The notes below the pieces were generated by a model, which made no database searches, was not told the DNA's origin, and worked only from the letters and a program-made list of their open reading frames with translations. Position numbers and translations under genes: made by a program. Source: Hysterium pulicare CBS 123377 (Eukaryota > Ascomycota > Dothideomycetes > Hysteriales > Hysteriaceae). Taken from it: a stretch of 64,000 nucleotides of DNA. Where the stretch lies: positions 23,344 to 87,343 of the forward strand of contig AJFK01001088.1 in NCBI GenBank assembly GCA_000467715.1. Reading direction: 5' to 3'. Positions 23,401-34,644 of this stretch are shown here, piece by piece; within the stretch, counting starts at the first letter, position 1, and each line of letters opens with the position of its first letter.

Positions 23401-25887
23401 GCTCATCAGTGGCCTTCGGGTCATCCAGAGAAGTGGAGTAAAGAGGGATCTGTGCAGCCTTGGGGCGAATGTCATTGCCCAAAGCAGCGAAGAGTGGGTC
23501 AGCTAGTTGCTGAAGAACAGGACTGTGGAAAGCGACATCAGTCTTGACCATCCTGGCCTTGACTCCCTTCTGCTCCCAGATAGCAGTGACGGCCTCGACG
23601 GCGTTGACGGTTCCAGAAACGACACATGACTCTGGTGATGAGTAGATGGCGACGACGATATCCTTTCGGCCTTGGAAATCCTTCTCAGCCTCGGCGGCAG
23701 GCATGTTGACCAAAGCCATAGAGCCATAGCCTGCAACGCGGCGGTAGAGGATTGCTCGTCGGCAGCAGATGATTGCTCCCTCAATAGGGCTGAGAGCACC
23801 AGCGACAACGGTAGCAGCAATCTCACCAAGAGAATGACCAAGAACAGCCTTCGGCTCCGCACCTTTCTCCCTAAGAGCCGCAGCCATACCAATGTGCATG
23901 ACATAGGTCAGGACCTGGGCCTTGTCGGTCTCATCGCAGTCTCCAGTCTGGAGGGCTTCGGTGACGGAGAAGTCCATCTCTCGCTGGACGATTTGCTCAA
24001 GCTCGTTGACAGCTTCAGCAAAGGCCTGGCTCTGCTCAAGAAGAACGCGGCCCATTCCCTTCCATTGAGCACCGTGTCCACTGAACACCCAGATAGCTCC
24101 CTGACTAACATTTGCAGGGGAAGACTTGGCCGAAACAACTCCCGCGCTCCTCTTGCCTTCTGCCAGGGCGGTTAGCTGTTCGATGGCGTTGGTCTTGCTT
24201 GAGACAACCATGGCCTTCCTATATCTGTGTTGAGTGCGCTTGGCCGCAAGAGTGAAGGCGACGGAATCCATGTCGAGGTCTTCCGGTTGCTTCTGTAGCC
24301 AGCCTACAAGCTCAGCAGCTTGTTTCTGAATCCGTCGTTCCTGAGGTGCTGAAAGGAGGAGAACAGTGGGTTGGTTTGAGGGCAGCTTGTCTGCGACAAA
24401 GTCCCGCAGGGGTGTGTAGTCTTTAGCAGCCTGGATAATGGCGTGTGAGACGGTACCTCCATAGCCGTAGGAGGCAATGGCAGCAGTGCGAGGAGTTCTG
24501 CTGGCTGGGAAAGGTGTGGCTTCGGTGACTGGGTGGATGCGGGCAGCTTTCCAGTCAATCTTGGTGTTCAGATTGACCAGGTTGGCCTGGGGAGGAATCA
24601 ATCCCTTCTCAACTGCCATGACGGCTTTGATGAAGCCCATGACACCAGCTCCGGCTTCCAGATGACCAATGTTTGGTTTGACTGAGCCGATGATGGCATC
24701 GGGTGCATCAGCCTGGCGAGCCGAGCCGTAGACGGACGCCATAGCGGCGGTTTCAGTTTTGTCACCAAGTGGTGTGGAAGTAGCGTGGGCTTCGATGTAG
24801 TTGACTGCGCTGGCAGGAAGGCGTGCTTCCTTGAGAGCTAAACGGGCGACTTTCTCCTGGGCAAGCTGGTTGGGAGCCATGATACCGTTGGTCTTGCCAT
24901 CGGAACCGACAGCAGAGCCGATGAGAACGGCGAGAACGTTGTCCTCATCGCGAATAGCATCGGAAAGACGCTTAAGGATGACAACACCAGCACCTTCACC
25001 ACGACCGTAGCCGGAAGCGGAGTCGTCGAAAGATCTGCAGCGACCCTCTGGAGAAACGGCACCGGCAACGTCCAATACCCGGGTAAGGTAAGGGCTAATA
25101 TGAGCATTCACACCTCCTGCAATAACAAGGGATGTCTCGCCGGCAATGAGGGCTTGCTTGGCTTGATGGATAGCAACAAGGGAGGAAGCACATGCACCAT
25201 CTACAGCATAGGTGGGGCCAGCGAGATCAAGGATGTAGGAGATACGGTTAGGAATACCGCAGTACGCCGTACCGATACCCATCCATGCATCGATTTTGTT
25301 GATGTCTTCGAGGATAAGGCGGGAGTAGTCATCGGAGTTGACACCCATTATGCAGGCTGTATCGGTTCCAGAGAGGCTTTGTAGAGGGATACCAGCGTGC
25401 TCAAGAGCTTCGCATGCAACTTCGAGAGTGATTCGTTGTTGGGGGTCCATCTGCTCGGCTTCTCGACCAGCAATGCCGAAGTATTGAGCATCGAACTGCT
25501 CCATGTTGTTGATGAAGTAACCCTTGGTGGTTGTTTTTTCTAGAGTCTCGGCACTCTGGGGTTGTCGGTTCTTGAAGGGCGCCCATCGCTTTTCTGGCAT
25601 TTCGCCGCACGCATCCCCTTTCTTCATCAAGAAATCCCATAGCTGGGATGGAGTGTTGTTATCACCTGCTACACGGCAGGCATAACCGATGACTGCAATG
25701 TCTATACGATTGAACGCTTTAGCAAGTCATATAGTAAGAATATGGGGAACTACTTACCATTGCAGCCGTTGGCGGAAGTGCTCTCCGGTGGCGTGGCGGC
25801 GAAGGTCGCGCCTTCGTCGAAAGGAGAGGGAGAAGAGACATCAGACCCCATATCGGAGACGGATGATGAATATGAGCCGATAGCCAT
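20498..25887 (-). CDS. yanA/macA: 6-methylsalicylic acid synthase (partially reducing type I PKS)
   Basis: Two exons: 25758-25887 and 20498-25701, with a 56-nt intron; predicted length 1777 residues, the usual size of 6-MSA synthases. After a Ser-rich leader the KS begins at DIAVIGYACRV (about residue 45), with active Cys in DGACASSL and His in EAHATSTPLGD and NIGHLEAGAG. The AT has VFSGHGAQW, GHSLGE (nucleophile Ser) and AFHSP. The DH/thioester-hydrolase domain has HPLHGSEIVP (HxxxGxxxxP). The KR has TGGLGALG and the Ser/Tyr/Asn set in SSCGQLVGFPGQASYATGNS. A single C-terminal ACP has GMDSV. There is no TE, cMT or ER. The WRGLGMSV segment after the KR is typical of MSAS. It makes 6-MSA from one acetyl- and three malonyl-CoA with one ketoreduction. 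It shares a divergent promoter with the terpene cyclase. Confidence 0.93.
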
Positions 25888-26145
25888 TGTATAAGTTATA
25901 TTATCAGTTATATCATCAGTGGGATCTGAGAGATGTGAAGCGAAGAGATGCTGAATGAGTGGATGGATGACCTTGGAGTAAAGAAGAAAGAGACGAGCGT
26001 GAAGTAGTAGATATATAATGGTGAACATGTATCGTCGATTGAAGCTCAAACAGGCATTGAAATACTCGGCCTAGTTACTTAGACTCCCTCGCGAGATGCT
26101 TAGTGTAGGGCTGAGCTCAGCTCGTGGTCCAAACGTCTAACGTGG

Positions 26146-26234
26146 CCGGCCGGGGTTCCGGCCGAATATGAAGCTGTCTGTGTTCCCATGTCTCAGCTAC
26201 GACTTCATCATATCAGCTCTCAGGTACCGGCCGA
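26146..26234. promoter_or_regulatory. Divergent PKS/terpene-cyclase promoter with CGGCCG boxes
   Basis: The 468 bp between the PKS ATG (25887) and the cyclase ATG (26356) contains CCGGCCGG at 26146-26153, CCGGCCGA ending at 26165 and CCGGCCGA at 26227-26234. The three boxes sit closer to the cyclase but can serve both genes. Confidence 0.6.
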
Positions 26235-26355
26235 GAAAGGCGCTAATGGAAAGTTCCATCTCCCAATTTGTAAGTATAACCTCTCAAGTCTAGGACTTAC
26301 TCGTCAGCCATCAATTCTTCGATTCTTTTTTGAGCTTCTTCCTTAATTTCCTATC

Positions 26356-27170
26356 ATGGGGTTGTTCAAGATCCAAGAGATGGCGGCGGCCAACGCTGAC
26401 TACGCAAATGCGATGGCACCAGTCTGGCACGCGAAAGTGATACCAGACATCTGGACTAGCATTTCTGGTCTGCTTTGGTGTTGGTCGTACATCCTCATGA
26501 CGAGGAAGGGATACAAAGACAAATCCTACTCCATGCCCATTTACTGTCTCTGCCTCAACATCACCTGGGAGTTCGTTTTCGGCTTCATCTACGGCCCCGG
26601 CCTCGTCAATCAAATCAGTTTTGCGCTGTACATGATTGTCGACATACCTCTTTTCTATACCGTTCTCAAATTTGGGCGACATGAGTGGCGACACACGCCG
26701 CTTGTTGCCAATAATCTGGGGAAAATCCTCTTCATCGGCTGTGCTTTCTGTTTGTGGGTGCATTTCGCCGCCGCTGCCACTTTCATTCCAATCGTTGGCC
26801 GACAGACTATTTTCTGGACGGCTTGGCCGATGCAGCTGTGCATTTCGATCGGCTCCGTCGCCCAAGTTCTCGTTCGAGGAGATGATCGAGGCCAATCTAT
26901 GGGAATTTGGTGAGTACTATTAGCCACTCAACTTTTAAGTGCTAACATCGGCGTAGGTGGACAAGATTCTTGGGTACTCTAACGGCCGGTTTCTGCTTCT
27001 ACCATCGGATCTACTTTTGGCCAGAGAGATATGGCTATGCTTGGACGCCATATGGCGCCTTCTTGATGCTCGCTAGCCATATGTTCGATCTGATGTTTCC
27101 ATTTGTTCTTGCATACGTCCGCAGGAATCCATCTAATGGAGCAATCCAAGCCAATGGCAAGATCCATTGA
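26356..27170 (+). CDS. macJ: Integral-membrane terpene cyclase (Pyr4/MacJ family)
   Basis: Two exons, 26356-26909 and 26957-27170, giving about 255 residues with roughly seven hydrophobic segments, the size and topology of the Pyr4 family. The two acidic residues shown to be essential in Pyr4 have clear counterparts: Glu in NITWEFVFGF and Asp in SHMFDLMFPF. Such enzymes protonate an olefin or epoxide at the end of a prenyl chain to start cyclisation. In a 6-MSA/farnesyl pathway the known case is MacJ, which cyclises a yanuthone-like epoxycyclohexenone to the drimane skeleton of macrophorins. The yanuthone cluster itself lacks such a cyclase, so this gene is what points to a macrophorin-type product. 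Confidence 0.87.
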
Positions 27171-27727
27171 GTGTAAGCTATGTGAAGGAAAGTTGTGGAA
27201 AAACGGTGGTATCGAGGATGAAGGAGAGAGAGGAAGTAAGAAACGATAAATGCAAATGTTTGGATGAACGAAATTCTTTGCGGATGAAGGAAAGTGTAAT
27301 AGTACCTACATTTTGGGGAGTTTCCGGTGTTTCGCTGGAGCATTATTTCGGTTTTCATTCAAAAGGTCGGACCGTTGTATACTACCAAACCTCCCTTCGC
27401 AGCGTGTATATAACTTCTCTTGCTCTTGTTGACACCATTTCAGGTCGACATCGATGTAGCATTTTACCAACTCCTCAGCCTTTATCAAAATACAGTACTA
27501 TCATTACATTTTGAGTATTTTCGTTGATTTCTTTTTGTTGAAGAAGAGCGGTGATAAGCATAGAGACAAACACATGATTTTACTACCCTATATGACGAGC
27601 CATTTCCTTGCTATAAACTGATGACAAATTTGGAAAAAGATATCCAGAGAACTTCCAAAGAGTACTTCCAAATATAGATCGAACAGCGATGAAAAGAGTC
27701 GACTTTAGATACGAGAATGCCCTAGAC
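27171..27727. other. Intergenic between convergent genes
   Basis: 3' regions of the cyclase (plus) and the cupin gene (minus). AT-rich, no supported gene and no CGGCCG box. Confidence 0.4.
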
Positions 27728-28547
27728 TTAGTGAGCTTTCCCATTGCCATTCATTTTGTCCATTTGGGCAAATTTTTGTCGGGCCTTCTCTTGAGCATCG
27801 CGCTTAGCGTAGCGCTTCTGGGTCCAGTTCTTCTCCATCTGGTCGCAAGCCTTATCCCAGTCGGTCGTCCATTCTGGATAGAATGGAGCATAGCCAAGCA
27901 GGCCACCGATCCATCGGCCGACGATAATGGTGAACCAGAGACTGAGAAATGTGCGGAAAGGCACCCAAGACGGAGGTGAGAGATAAGTATCACCAGCATC
28001 AAACATCTGAAACTAGTCAATTATCAAAGGAAGGGTTAAATTTCAGGGGGGGGCTACTTACAGCAAGAACCTGGATGAGGTCAAGCTTGGTGCCGCGCTG
28101 GAAGACATCCTCCTGGTAGCCGTACCAGTTCTCAAAGAAAGGCTTGTCCATTGCGTAACCTTCGGAGTTCTTTTCTTCGCCCTCAACCTCGAATTCGACC
28201 TCGTTACGCTCCGTGCCGGGAGTTCCGTAAATTACGTGGTGTGTGAAGGGATGAACGGTGTACCATCCGTTCTTAGGTTCTAAGTCGACGCGCTTTCCGT
28301 TGATATCGACACTTAGATTTCCTTTGAGGACACGGAAATACTCGGTCTGGCTGACGTGGAAGTGGGTTGGTGGCTTCTTGCCGCCAGCGATAAGTTTCGC
28401 GTAGATGCCCAGCCAAGGGCGCATGAAGCCATGAAAAGCGAATTGGCGGGTTGGAGGGGTTGGAAGAGTGCTCATCTCAATTGCCCCATCGAACTTAATC
28501 AGCGGATCCTCGCCGGCGGTGAATGTCTTTGGTTGAACGGGCGCCAT
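27728..28547 (-). CDS. yanE/macE: Cupin-domain protein with C-terminal membrane segment
   Basis: Two exons, 28062-28547 and 27728-28012. The N-terminal 160 residues form a cupin: motif 1 is THFHVSQTEYFRVLKG (two His and a Glu-like ligand set), motif 2 is YTVHPFTHHVIYG. A joint across the intron gives VLAFQMFDAGDTY, followed by a hydrophobic segment (FRTFLSLWFTIIVGRWIGGLLG) and a charged helical tail (KRYAKRDAQEKARQKFAQMD). This layout suggests a membrane-bound small-molecule oxygenase, isomerase or epoxidase partner facing the cytosol. Comparable proteins are encoded in yanuthone/macrophorin clusters, where, as I recall, the exact activity is not settled. Exon coordinates are well supported by splice borders; function is inferred from the cluster. 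Confidence 0.75.
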
Positions 28548-28686
28548 GTTTTGTTTCCAGTAATGCCCTGTAGAGAACTATTGTTGTAGAATCGAATGAA
28601 TGCTTTGAATGACAATGATTAGAATGTATAATCTTTGAGTATACATATCACTGTGTAAGGTGCCGGGCGAGATAGTGTCGTAGATA

Positions 28687-28695
28687 TCCGGCCGA
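28687..28695. promoter_or_regulatory. CCGGCCGA box in the divergent cupin/SDR promoter
   Basis: One CGGCCG core at 28689-28694, in the 277 bp between the cupin ATG (28547) and the SDR ATG (28825). Both genes could be controlled from it. Confidence 0.55.
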
Positions 28696-28824
28696 GATGA
28701 TGACAAAGCGTCGAACCATTATGGTAAGACTGCGAAACCCGAAAGGATTATATTGAACGATCACGCCACTGAGAAGCACTTCTGCCGCAAATTCTTACGT
28801 TCAATTGATATCCAGAAATCGAAA

Positions 28825-29879
28825 ATGCCAATCTTCATGCCTGCTGTCACTCCGTTGCCCTCGGGGTTGAGCCTCAAGGGTAAAACCGTCATTGTGACCG
28901 GTGCGAGCGCTGGAATCGGCCAAGAAATGTCGCGACAGATGCTTATCCTCGGGGTGTCCACCCTCATTATGGCCGTTCGAAATGTCTCCAAGGGTGAGGC
29001 AGTGAAGAGCTCCCTACTCGAAAACGACCAAATTAAGACTGCAAATCCCGATGCCACCATCAAAGTCTTGAAACTGGACACGGAGAGTTATCAGAGCGTG
29101 AAAGGCTTTGTCCAGTCTTTCAGAAAAGAATTCTCGCAGCTGCACAAATTGATGCTCAATGCCGGAATTGGAACATTGACGCGCGAGATGACTACCAACG
29201 GACACGAGAAAAATGTCCAAGTCAACTACCTTTCGAACGTCCTTCTAATTCTCGAGCTGCTTCCGCTTCTCCAACGTTCTGCCGACAAGGCGGGCTCTCC
29301 GTCGCGGATCACCTTGACCGGCAGTCGTTACCATGCTATGACAAGCTTAGCCTGGAAGGCACCGCTTGAGCCCGGAGAGACTGTTCTCGGCCATCTTGAC
29401 AGCGAAAAGCATTTCGTGTCTTATGCTCGATACGGAGACAGCAAATTGCTCCCAGTCCTGTTCCTGCAGGAGCTTCAAAAGCACCTGGGGAGTGAGAAAG
29501 TCATCATCAACAATTTCTGCCCCGGGATGACCGCCACGGATATGAGCGACATCCTACCGTTCTATATGAGGATTCCTATGAACTTCATCAAAGCTATTCG
29601 CGCACGCTCCGTCGAACAGGCCGGATGGATCGGCCTCAATGCAGCTCTGGTAGCGGGACCAGAATCGCACGGCGCATTTCTCGTTGATAAAGACGTTGCA
29701 GAGTAAGTTGTGCATCTTACCCTTATCTCATTCAAATTGCTGACGGTGCGTTTTGCAGACCGGTGGAATATGTTAAGTCCGCAGATGGTCAGAAAGCTCA
29801 AAAGATGCTTTGGAATGAGACGGTGGAGGAAATGTCGAAGTTGACCAATCCTCCAGCGTGGATGACCAAACTCGCATGA
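28825..29879 (+). CDS. yanD/macD: Short-chain dehydrogenase/reductase
   Basis: Two exons: 28825 to about 29703, and about 29760 to 29879. The cofactor motif is TGASAGIG (TGxxxGxG), followed by LMLNAGIG (NAG) and the catalytic region: Ser in ITLTGSRYH and YxxxK in SYARYGDSK, where the Tyr is in ARYGDSK. These place it in the classical SDR family with NAD(P)H. About 330 residues. An alternative start at 28837 is possible; the apparent extension upstream to 28753 has no ATG and is rejected. In the pathway it is a candidate for redox of the cyclohexenone or quinone. It is divergently paired with the cupin gene, which suggests a joint step. Confidence 0.82.
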
Positions 29880-30317
29880 CGGATGTATGACAAAGTATGG
29901 AATGCTGAGGCGATGGTGTCAGAGGCTGAGCTGACTGGAGTGGAAGTCCGGTGGTTGACGCGCAGCTACGGAGGTGGAGACGTTGTATTATACCCCTTTC
30001 TAAGGCTTAAGCCTCCCGTGCTCTCGTGGCTAGGCCTAAAGTGGATTTAGTCGTGCGCGCACAGACGAGACTTAGAGATCCAATTATAGAATCAAGCCGA
30101 GACGTACCAACGAAGAAGAAAGCTTCGGCGTCTCACTTTCCTGTACTTCCTTCCCTTTCTTCTTTCTCGTTTACTTTGAAAAATCCTTTTGATACAGTAG
30201 TAGTAATGCAGATATTGCTCCCTTTGCTTAGCCCGAACTCTAGAAACTCCAGAAACGCCAACTTTCTACTAAATATACAGTACCATACTCCAAAGAAGCG
30301 TGAGCTGTTCACTTTCT
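29880..30317. other. Intergenic between convergent genes
   Basis: 3' flanks of the SDR and the acyltransferase; no supported gene and no palindrome. Confidence 0.4.
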
Positions 30318-31718
30318 TTAACTTCGCAATGCCATCGCCGCCTTTACAAAATTCCCCGGAATAGCATCGAGGTTCAGTCTCACAACTCCAACGGCCTCGT
30401 AAAGCAAGCCACGCTCATCATGAATACCGAAAGCCTTCGCCATTGGTCCAGCCTTCAGCTGTACACGTGTGTATCCATACCAGATTGCCGTGACGAAGTA
30501 TCCGATCAAGCGCCTCCACATACTCGGTGCAGCTGCCCGATCGTCAATACCGGCGTAGTAGCAGACCAAGTCCTCTGCCATGATGGCGAGGCCCTGGGCA
30601 ATAAAAAAGGGCATCTCTCCAAAATCGGTCCATTGGGCGCCGCGAGCTCGGATGACTGCGCGATCGCCGATTGTATGGAAAGCACCCGAGATGAGGAATG
30701 GTAGGACTACAGCGAAATAGCGCCGGAAGAGACGAGCAGATTGGCGCTTTGAAGTTTGCAGCGAGGTCGGGAAGAGCGAAAGCAGGAAGCTTGCGGGAAT
30801 CCCGAGGATCCGGCGAACTTGTTGATGCCAACAGTGACTAGAATAATACAAATTAGCATTCGAGCAAGAGCGCAGGCTTTTATGTGGGAGGCTTTCTCAC
30901 CTCCAGAAACGTCGAATGCTGTAGGCTTGCGAAAGTGAGCCAAAGTTGGCTGGCCAGGCATCCGACTGTTGCCAGTTCTGTGGACCGACGCCGAAGCCGA
31001 CACAAACAATCGCCATTGGGAGCATGAGCATTGCGAAATGGGTGTAGACCATCAGTCCTAGGGCGAGCACAATGAACGGATAGAGGAAGGCTGGGCTACT
31101 CGTGATACTGACTAGACGAGTCTTCAAACCGCCATCATCGAGATCGACGAATTCGTTAAGGATGGCGTCGCATGCTTGTACGGCAAGATATACGCTAGCA
31201 TACATGATGGCCCATCTGATGACCCGGTCTGCGATGAAGGTCCAACGAGGAGTCTTTTTGGCCTTGGGAGTCCCGGAAACGCGCCAGTTCCATCCGACAC
31301 CGCGAGTGACAGCGAAAAGTTCGGCGCTCCAAGCTAATCTGTCGACCGGGGATAGCTTTTTGGGGCTTTCTTCGATTCCCTTACCGTCGACGCGACGGAA
31401 CGTTTCTTCAGGGACATGGATGTAAAGCCGGTCAAAATAACGTAGTGTGAGGTTGCCTAGCAGGACACCAGAGGAGTACACCACGCCCAGATTAATACCT
31501 TCTTCGGCGGCAGGCGCAAGGTATGCCTGGGCGGTGAAATAGATCTGTAGTGCGAGCACGCCGTAGCGGGTCATGGAACCATGATGAAAGCATGGAGTTA
31601 AAACGGCGAGAATAAAAGATATGCCAAGACATGTCTGGAAGTCCAGCTGTGGAACATAGCTAGAGAACGTAATGAGAACCGGAAGAGAGAGCGGTATGTC
31701 TGATTGCAATTTGACCAT
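30318..31718 (-). CDS. yanI/macI: Membrane O-acyltransferase (wax-synthase/YanI-like)
   Basis: Two exons, about 30899-31718 and 30318-30838, giving roughly 445 residues with about eight hydrophobic segments. The joint gives the wax-synthase/MBOAT-like signature SIRRFWSHCWHQQVRR; related enzymes have FWGRRWHQ. The His of this motif is thought to be catalytic in the family. A further conserved-looking His lies in LISGAFHTIGD. YanI in the yanuthone cluster transfers a mevalonyl group to a side-chain hydroxyl; some macrophorins carry a related C6 acyl group. So an O-acyl transfer to a hydroxylated product is expected; the acyl donor is not deducible. It shares a divergent promoter with P450 no. 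2, which would make the hydroxyl it acylates. Confidence 0.8.
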
Positions 31719-31880
31719 GTTGAGCTACAGAGCGCTCAATAACCATGAAAAGATTCTTATGAAAAATGTGAAACGTAAGAGAGAATGAAAAGTGAGAGAG
31801 GGATTTGCTTAACCTTGAGGAATACTGAAGAAACATACGAGCATGATGGTTAGTAAGTAAACGCGGTCCGTCTATGCTTG

Positions 31881-31944
31881 TCGGCCGTGGTGGTGTGATG
31901 GTGCCATCTGTCTGACCTAAATGCTTCGGCGACCTTTCGGCCGA
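31881..31944. promoter_or_regulatory. Two CGGCCG boxes in the divergent acyltransferase/P450 promoter
   Basis: TCGGCCGT at 31881-31888 and the perfect TCGGCCGA at 31937-31944, within the 335 bp between the start codons of the acyltransferase (31718) and P450 no. 2 (32054). They are the rightmost strong boxes that serve structural genes. Confidence 0.6.
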
Positions 31945-32053
31945 GTATAACAACAAGAAGTAGACAGCTTAAAGTAGATTAAATATACCTTTGACGTAGA
32001 TCATTCAAGTTTTGTTGCATAACGACCGTCTTGACATTAGAATTGTTGCAGAA

Positions 32054-33864
32054 ATGGACTACCTATCCGTACTCCACGGGGCTCGTGAGGCTTTCTTTGC
32101 CCACCCGTGGGTCATTCTATTTGGATTATACGCCTGTTACCACCTCGTTAGGGCAGTGTACCTGATTTATTTGAGCCCGCTAGCAAAGTTCCCGGGCTCA
32201 AAATGGGCGGCTCTTGGAGAGTAGTATGTAAGCCTCCAGCGCAGCGGTGGGCGAGCTAACATAGCGTAGCTGGGAGGCGTACTGGAACATCGGAGTAACA
32301 CCGGGGAAGAAGGGTCAAACTCTATTCAAACTAGAACAGATGCACAAAACAATCGGTAAGTAGAAGGAGCGGCAGAGTTGTAACCTTTTCCACTCACTAA
32401 TGTGGTTGTACAGGTCCTGCCCTTCGAATGGGTCCTAACGAAGTCCATGTGTACGACCCAGATTTCTACCACAAGATGTACTTCCCAAATAGCAAGTTCT
32501 ACAAAGATCCTGAGATGCACAAGGTGCTAGGAGCGCCGACCAGTACGCTCGCGGAAAGTGATCCAGTCAGGCACAAGCAACGCAAGGCGCCGCTTGAGCC
32601 TCTCTTTGCCAAAAAGAATATCTACGCTCTCGAGAACATGCTCATGGAACATGTTGATCATTGTTGTAAACGATTCGACGAAATCTATGCTGCCGGAAAG
32701 ACGGTCTCGATGGAATGGGCGCTCAAGTCGCTCGCTATGGGTAAGCAATGCGATTGTTCGAACTCGTAACTGTATCTCACCCTCTTTTAGACATGGTTTC
32801 CCAATTCGCCTTTGGACAATCGCTTGGAGCTCTTGCCGACCCTGAATTCAAATCTTTGCCGGTCCAGGTTTTCAAGCAGTATCTTCCGAGCTTGCACGTC
32901 CTCAAGGCATTCCCCTTCATCAGATATCTCCACAATCTTCCCCTATGGATTGCAAGACGTATCTCTCGCTCCATTGAGATGGGACACGAGCTGGAACAGT
33001 TTGCGATGCAAAGAATCGACGAGTTCCTCGAGATGAAAGCGACCGGAAAGCTGCCTCCGTTTCCCACCATCATGGAGCGACTGCTCATTCCCATTCCCGA
33101 GAGAGGTTACCAGGTCCCAGATAAGCAGGGTCTCCGTGATGAGATCTTGACGACGATCTCTGCTGGCGATGATACGACGGGTATTGCTAACATGGTGACG
33201 ATCTTCAATATCGTCAACAATCCGAAGATCCATGACAAGCTTTTGACCGAGCTAAAGACGCTGATGCCTAACCCAGATTCAACGGTGCCGTACCGTGAGC
33301 TCGAGAAATTGCCATACCTGGTAAGTCGGGCATGATCAAGGGTGATACTGCATGGTGCTGACAAGCTGCAGAGTGCAGTCATCAAGGAGGGCCTCCGTTA
33401 TTCGTCCCCGGCCGCATCTCGCACGCCACGGCTTGTGCCTCCCGGGGGCGTCGCTCTACCAGATGGACGCCAAGTGCCGGGTGGTACGCGAATCGGAATG
33501 TCAATCTACCACATCCACTTCAACGAGACTATCTTCGAGGACCCGCAGCGCTTTGATCCTGAGCGATGGTTGCAGCCAGCTGACCAGATAGCCAAGCAAA
33601 ACAAATTCATGGTGGCATTCTCGCGGGGCAGTCGATCGTGCCTGGGAATCAAGTAAGTGCACGAGCGAATGGGCGCAGCGAACAAGGCCACTGACAAGAC
33701 GCAGTCTAGCGTACATGGAGATGTATATGGCAATCGCTTATCTGATCCGCCGCTTCGATCTGCAGCTGGCCGGCACAACGGTCAAGGAGATGGTGTGGGA
33801 CGATATGGTTGTCCCAGAATTCCATGGCGAGCTGCTCGTCAGGCCAAAGCGACGTGTAGAATAG
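32054..33864 (+). CDS. yanH/macH: Cytochrome P450 no. 2 (side-chain hydroxylase type)
   Basis: Six exons with good borders, ending at the TAG 33862-33864; about 510 residues. The N-terminus has a TM ([24 protein letters not shown]) followed by the hinge [20 protein letters not shown], of the trichodiene-oxygenase-like P450 group. The I-helix is SAGDDTTG, ExxR is KEGLRYS, PERF-like is RFDPERW, and the haem loop is [14 protein letters not shown] with its Cys. All core motifs are intact. In the yanuthone pathway a P450 at this position hydroxylates a methyl group before acylation. Divergent pairing with the acyltransferase supports the same job here, as inference. Confidence 0.85.
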
Positions 33865-34644
33865 TTGAGATGGGCTTCACGAGCAGGACTGGCGCTCGGA
33901 TGGTTGGGGTAGGTTCGATGCTCCGGGGCCAAGAGGGAGAGGGCGTAGAGGGGCAGGACGGATGTGGCGACGTGCCTGAATCTTGCGACAACGGCAATCA
34001 ACTGGCGTCTTTCTTTTTTGGCGTACGATGACTACAAATTACCTTAGAATCAAATGGGCAAAAGGCTGTAAATTAGGCTCAATTTCTGTACTGCAACATG
34101 CAAGACACGCCTTCCTTTATTTTGACAAGAGGTGATTCTGACCGCATATGAGGTGGGATAAGATCCTATCATCGCGCGCATGTTGCAGCTGGGCAACGGT
34201 GAGCAATAATTCCACTTCCGGACCCCAGAGATGATAACGGCCATTAACGGACTTAGTCCAGCCGCCAAGCGTAAGACGAGCGAGGTTAAGTGCGACACAG
34301 CATAAGTGGCCGGCCTGAGGTGAGGGACAGCCCATTGACAGTACTTGGTAAGCTGGTAGCACCAGGGCTGAGACTGAATGGCTGCCTGGCTTCCCATGTC
34401 AAACTGCCAAGCAGCGCTCTGGGACTGCTGTCTTATCCCAGCACTCGTAAACCGGGCATTAACAGGCAGACAAAGCGTACCAAAAGTCCGATGGCGTCAG
34501 CCCCTGGCCTTGCTACCCTTGTGCGAGTATTAATACGATTGGGGCCCGCGTGCTCCCAGCAGACGTATATATTATATAGAACCTTGCCGCAACCACGTGG
34601 TGACCATCTTGTTGTTGTCGAGTACTTCGAGACAGATTCCCATC
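33865..34644. other. Intergenic, regulator promoter
   Basis: 780 bp upstream of the regulator gene. It contains GGCCGGCC at 34308-34315 but no CGGCCG core, so the regulator may not use the same operator for itself. No other gene is visible. Confidence 0.45.

Noticed and set aside
28753-28824. N-terminal extension of the SDR
   Set aside because: It begins at a TTG with no ATG; the ATG at 28825 is a normal SDR start and leaves the divergent promoter intact.
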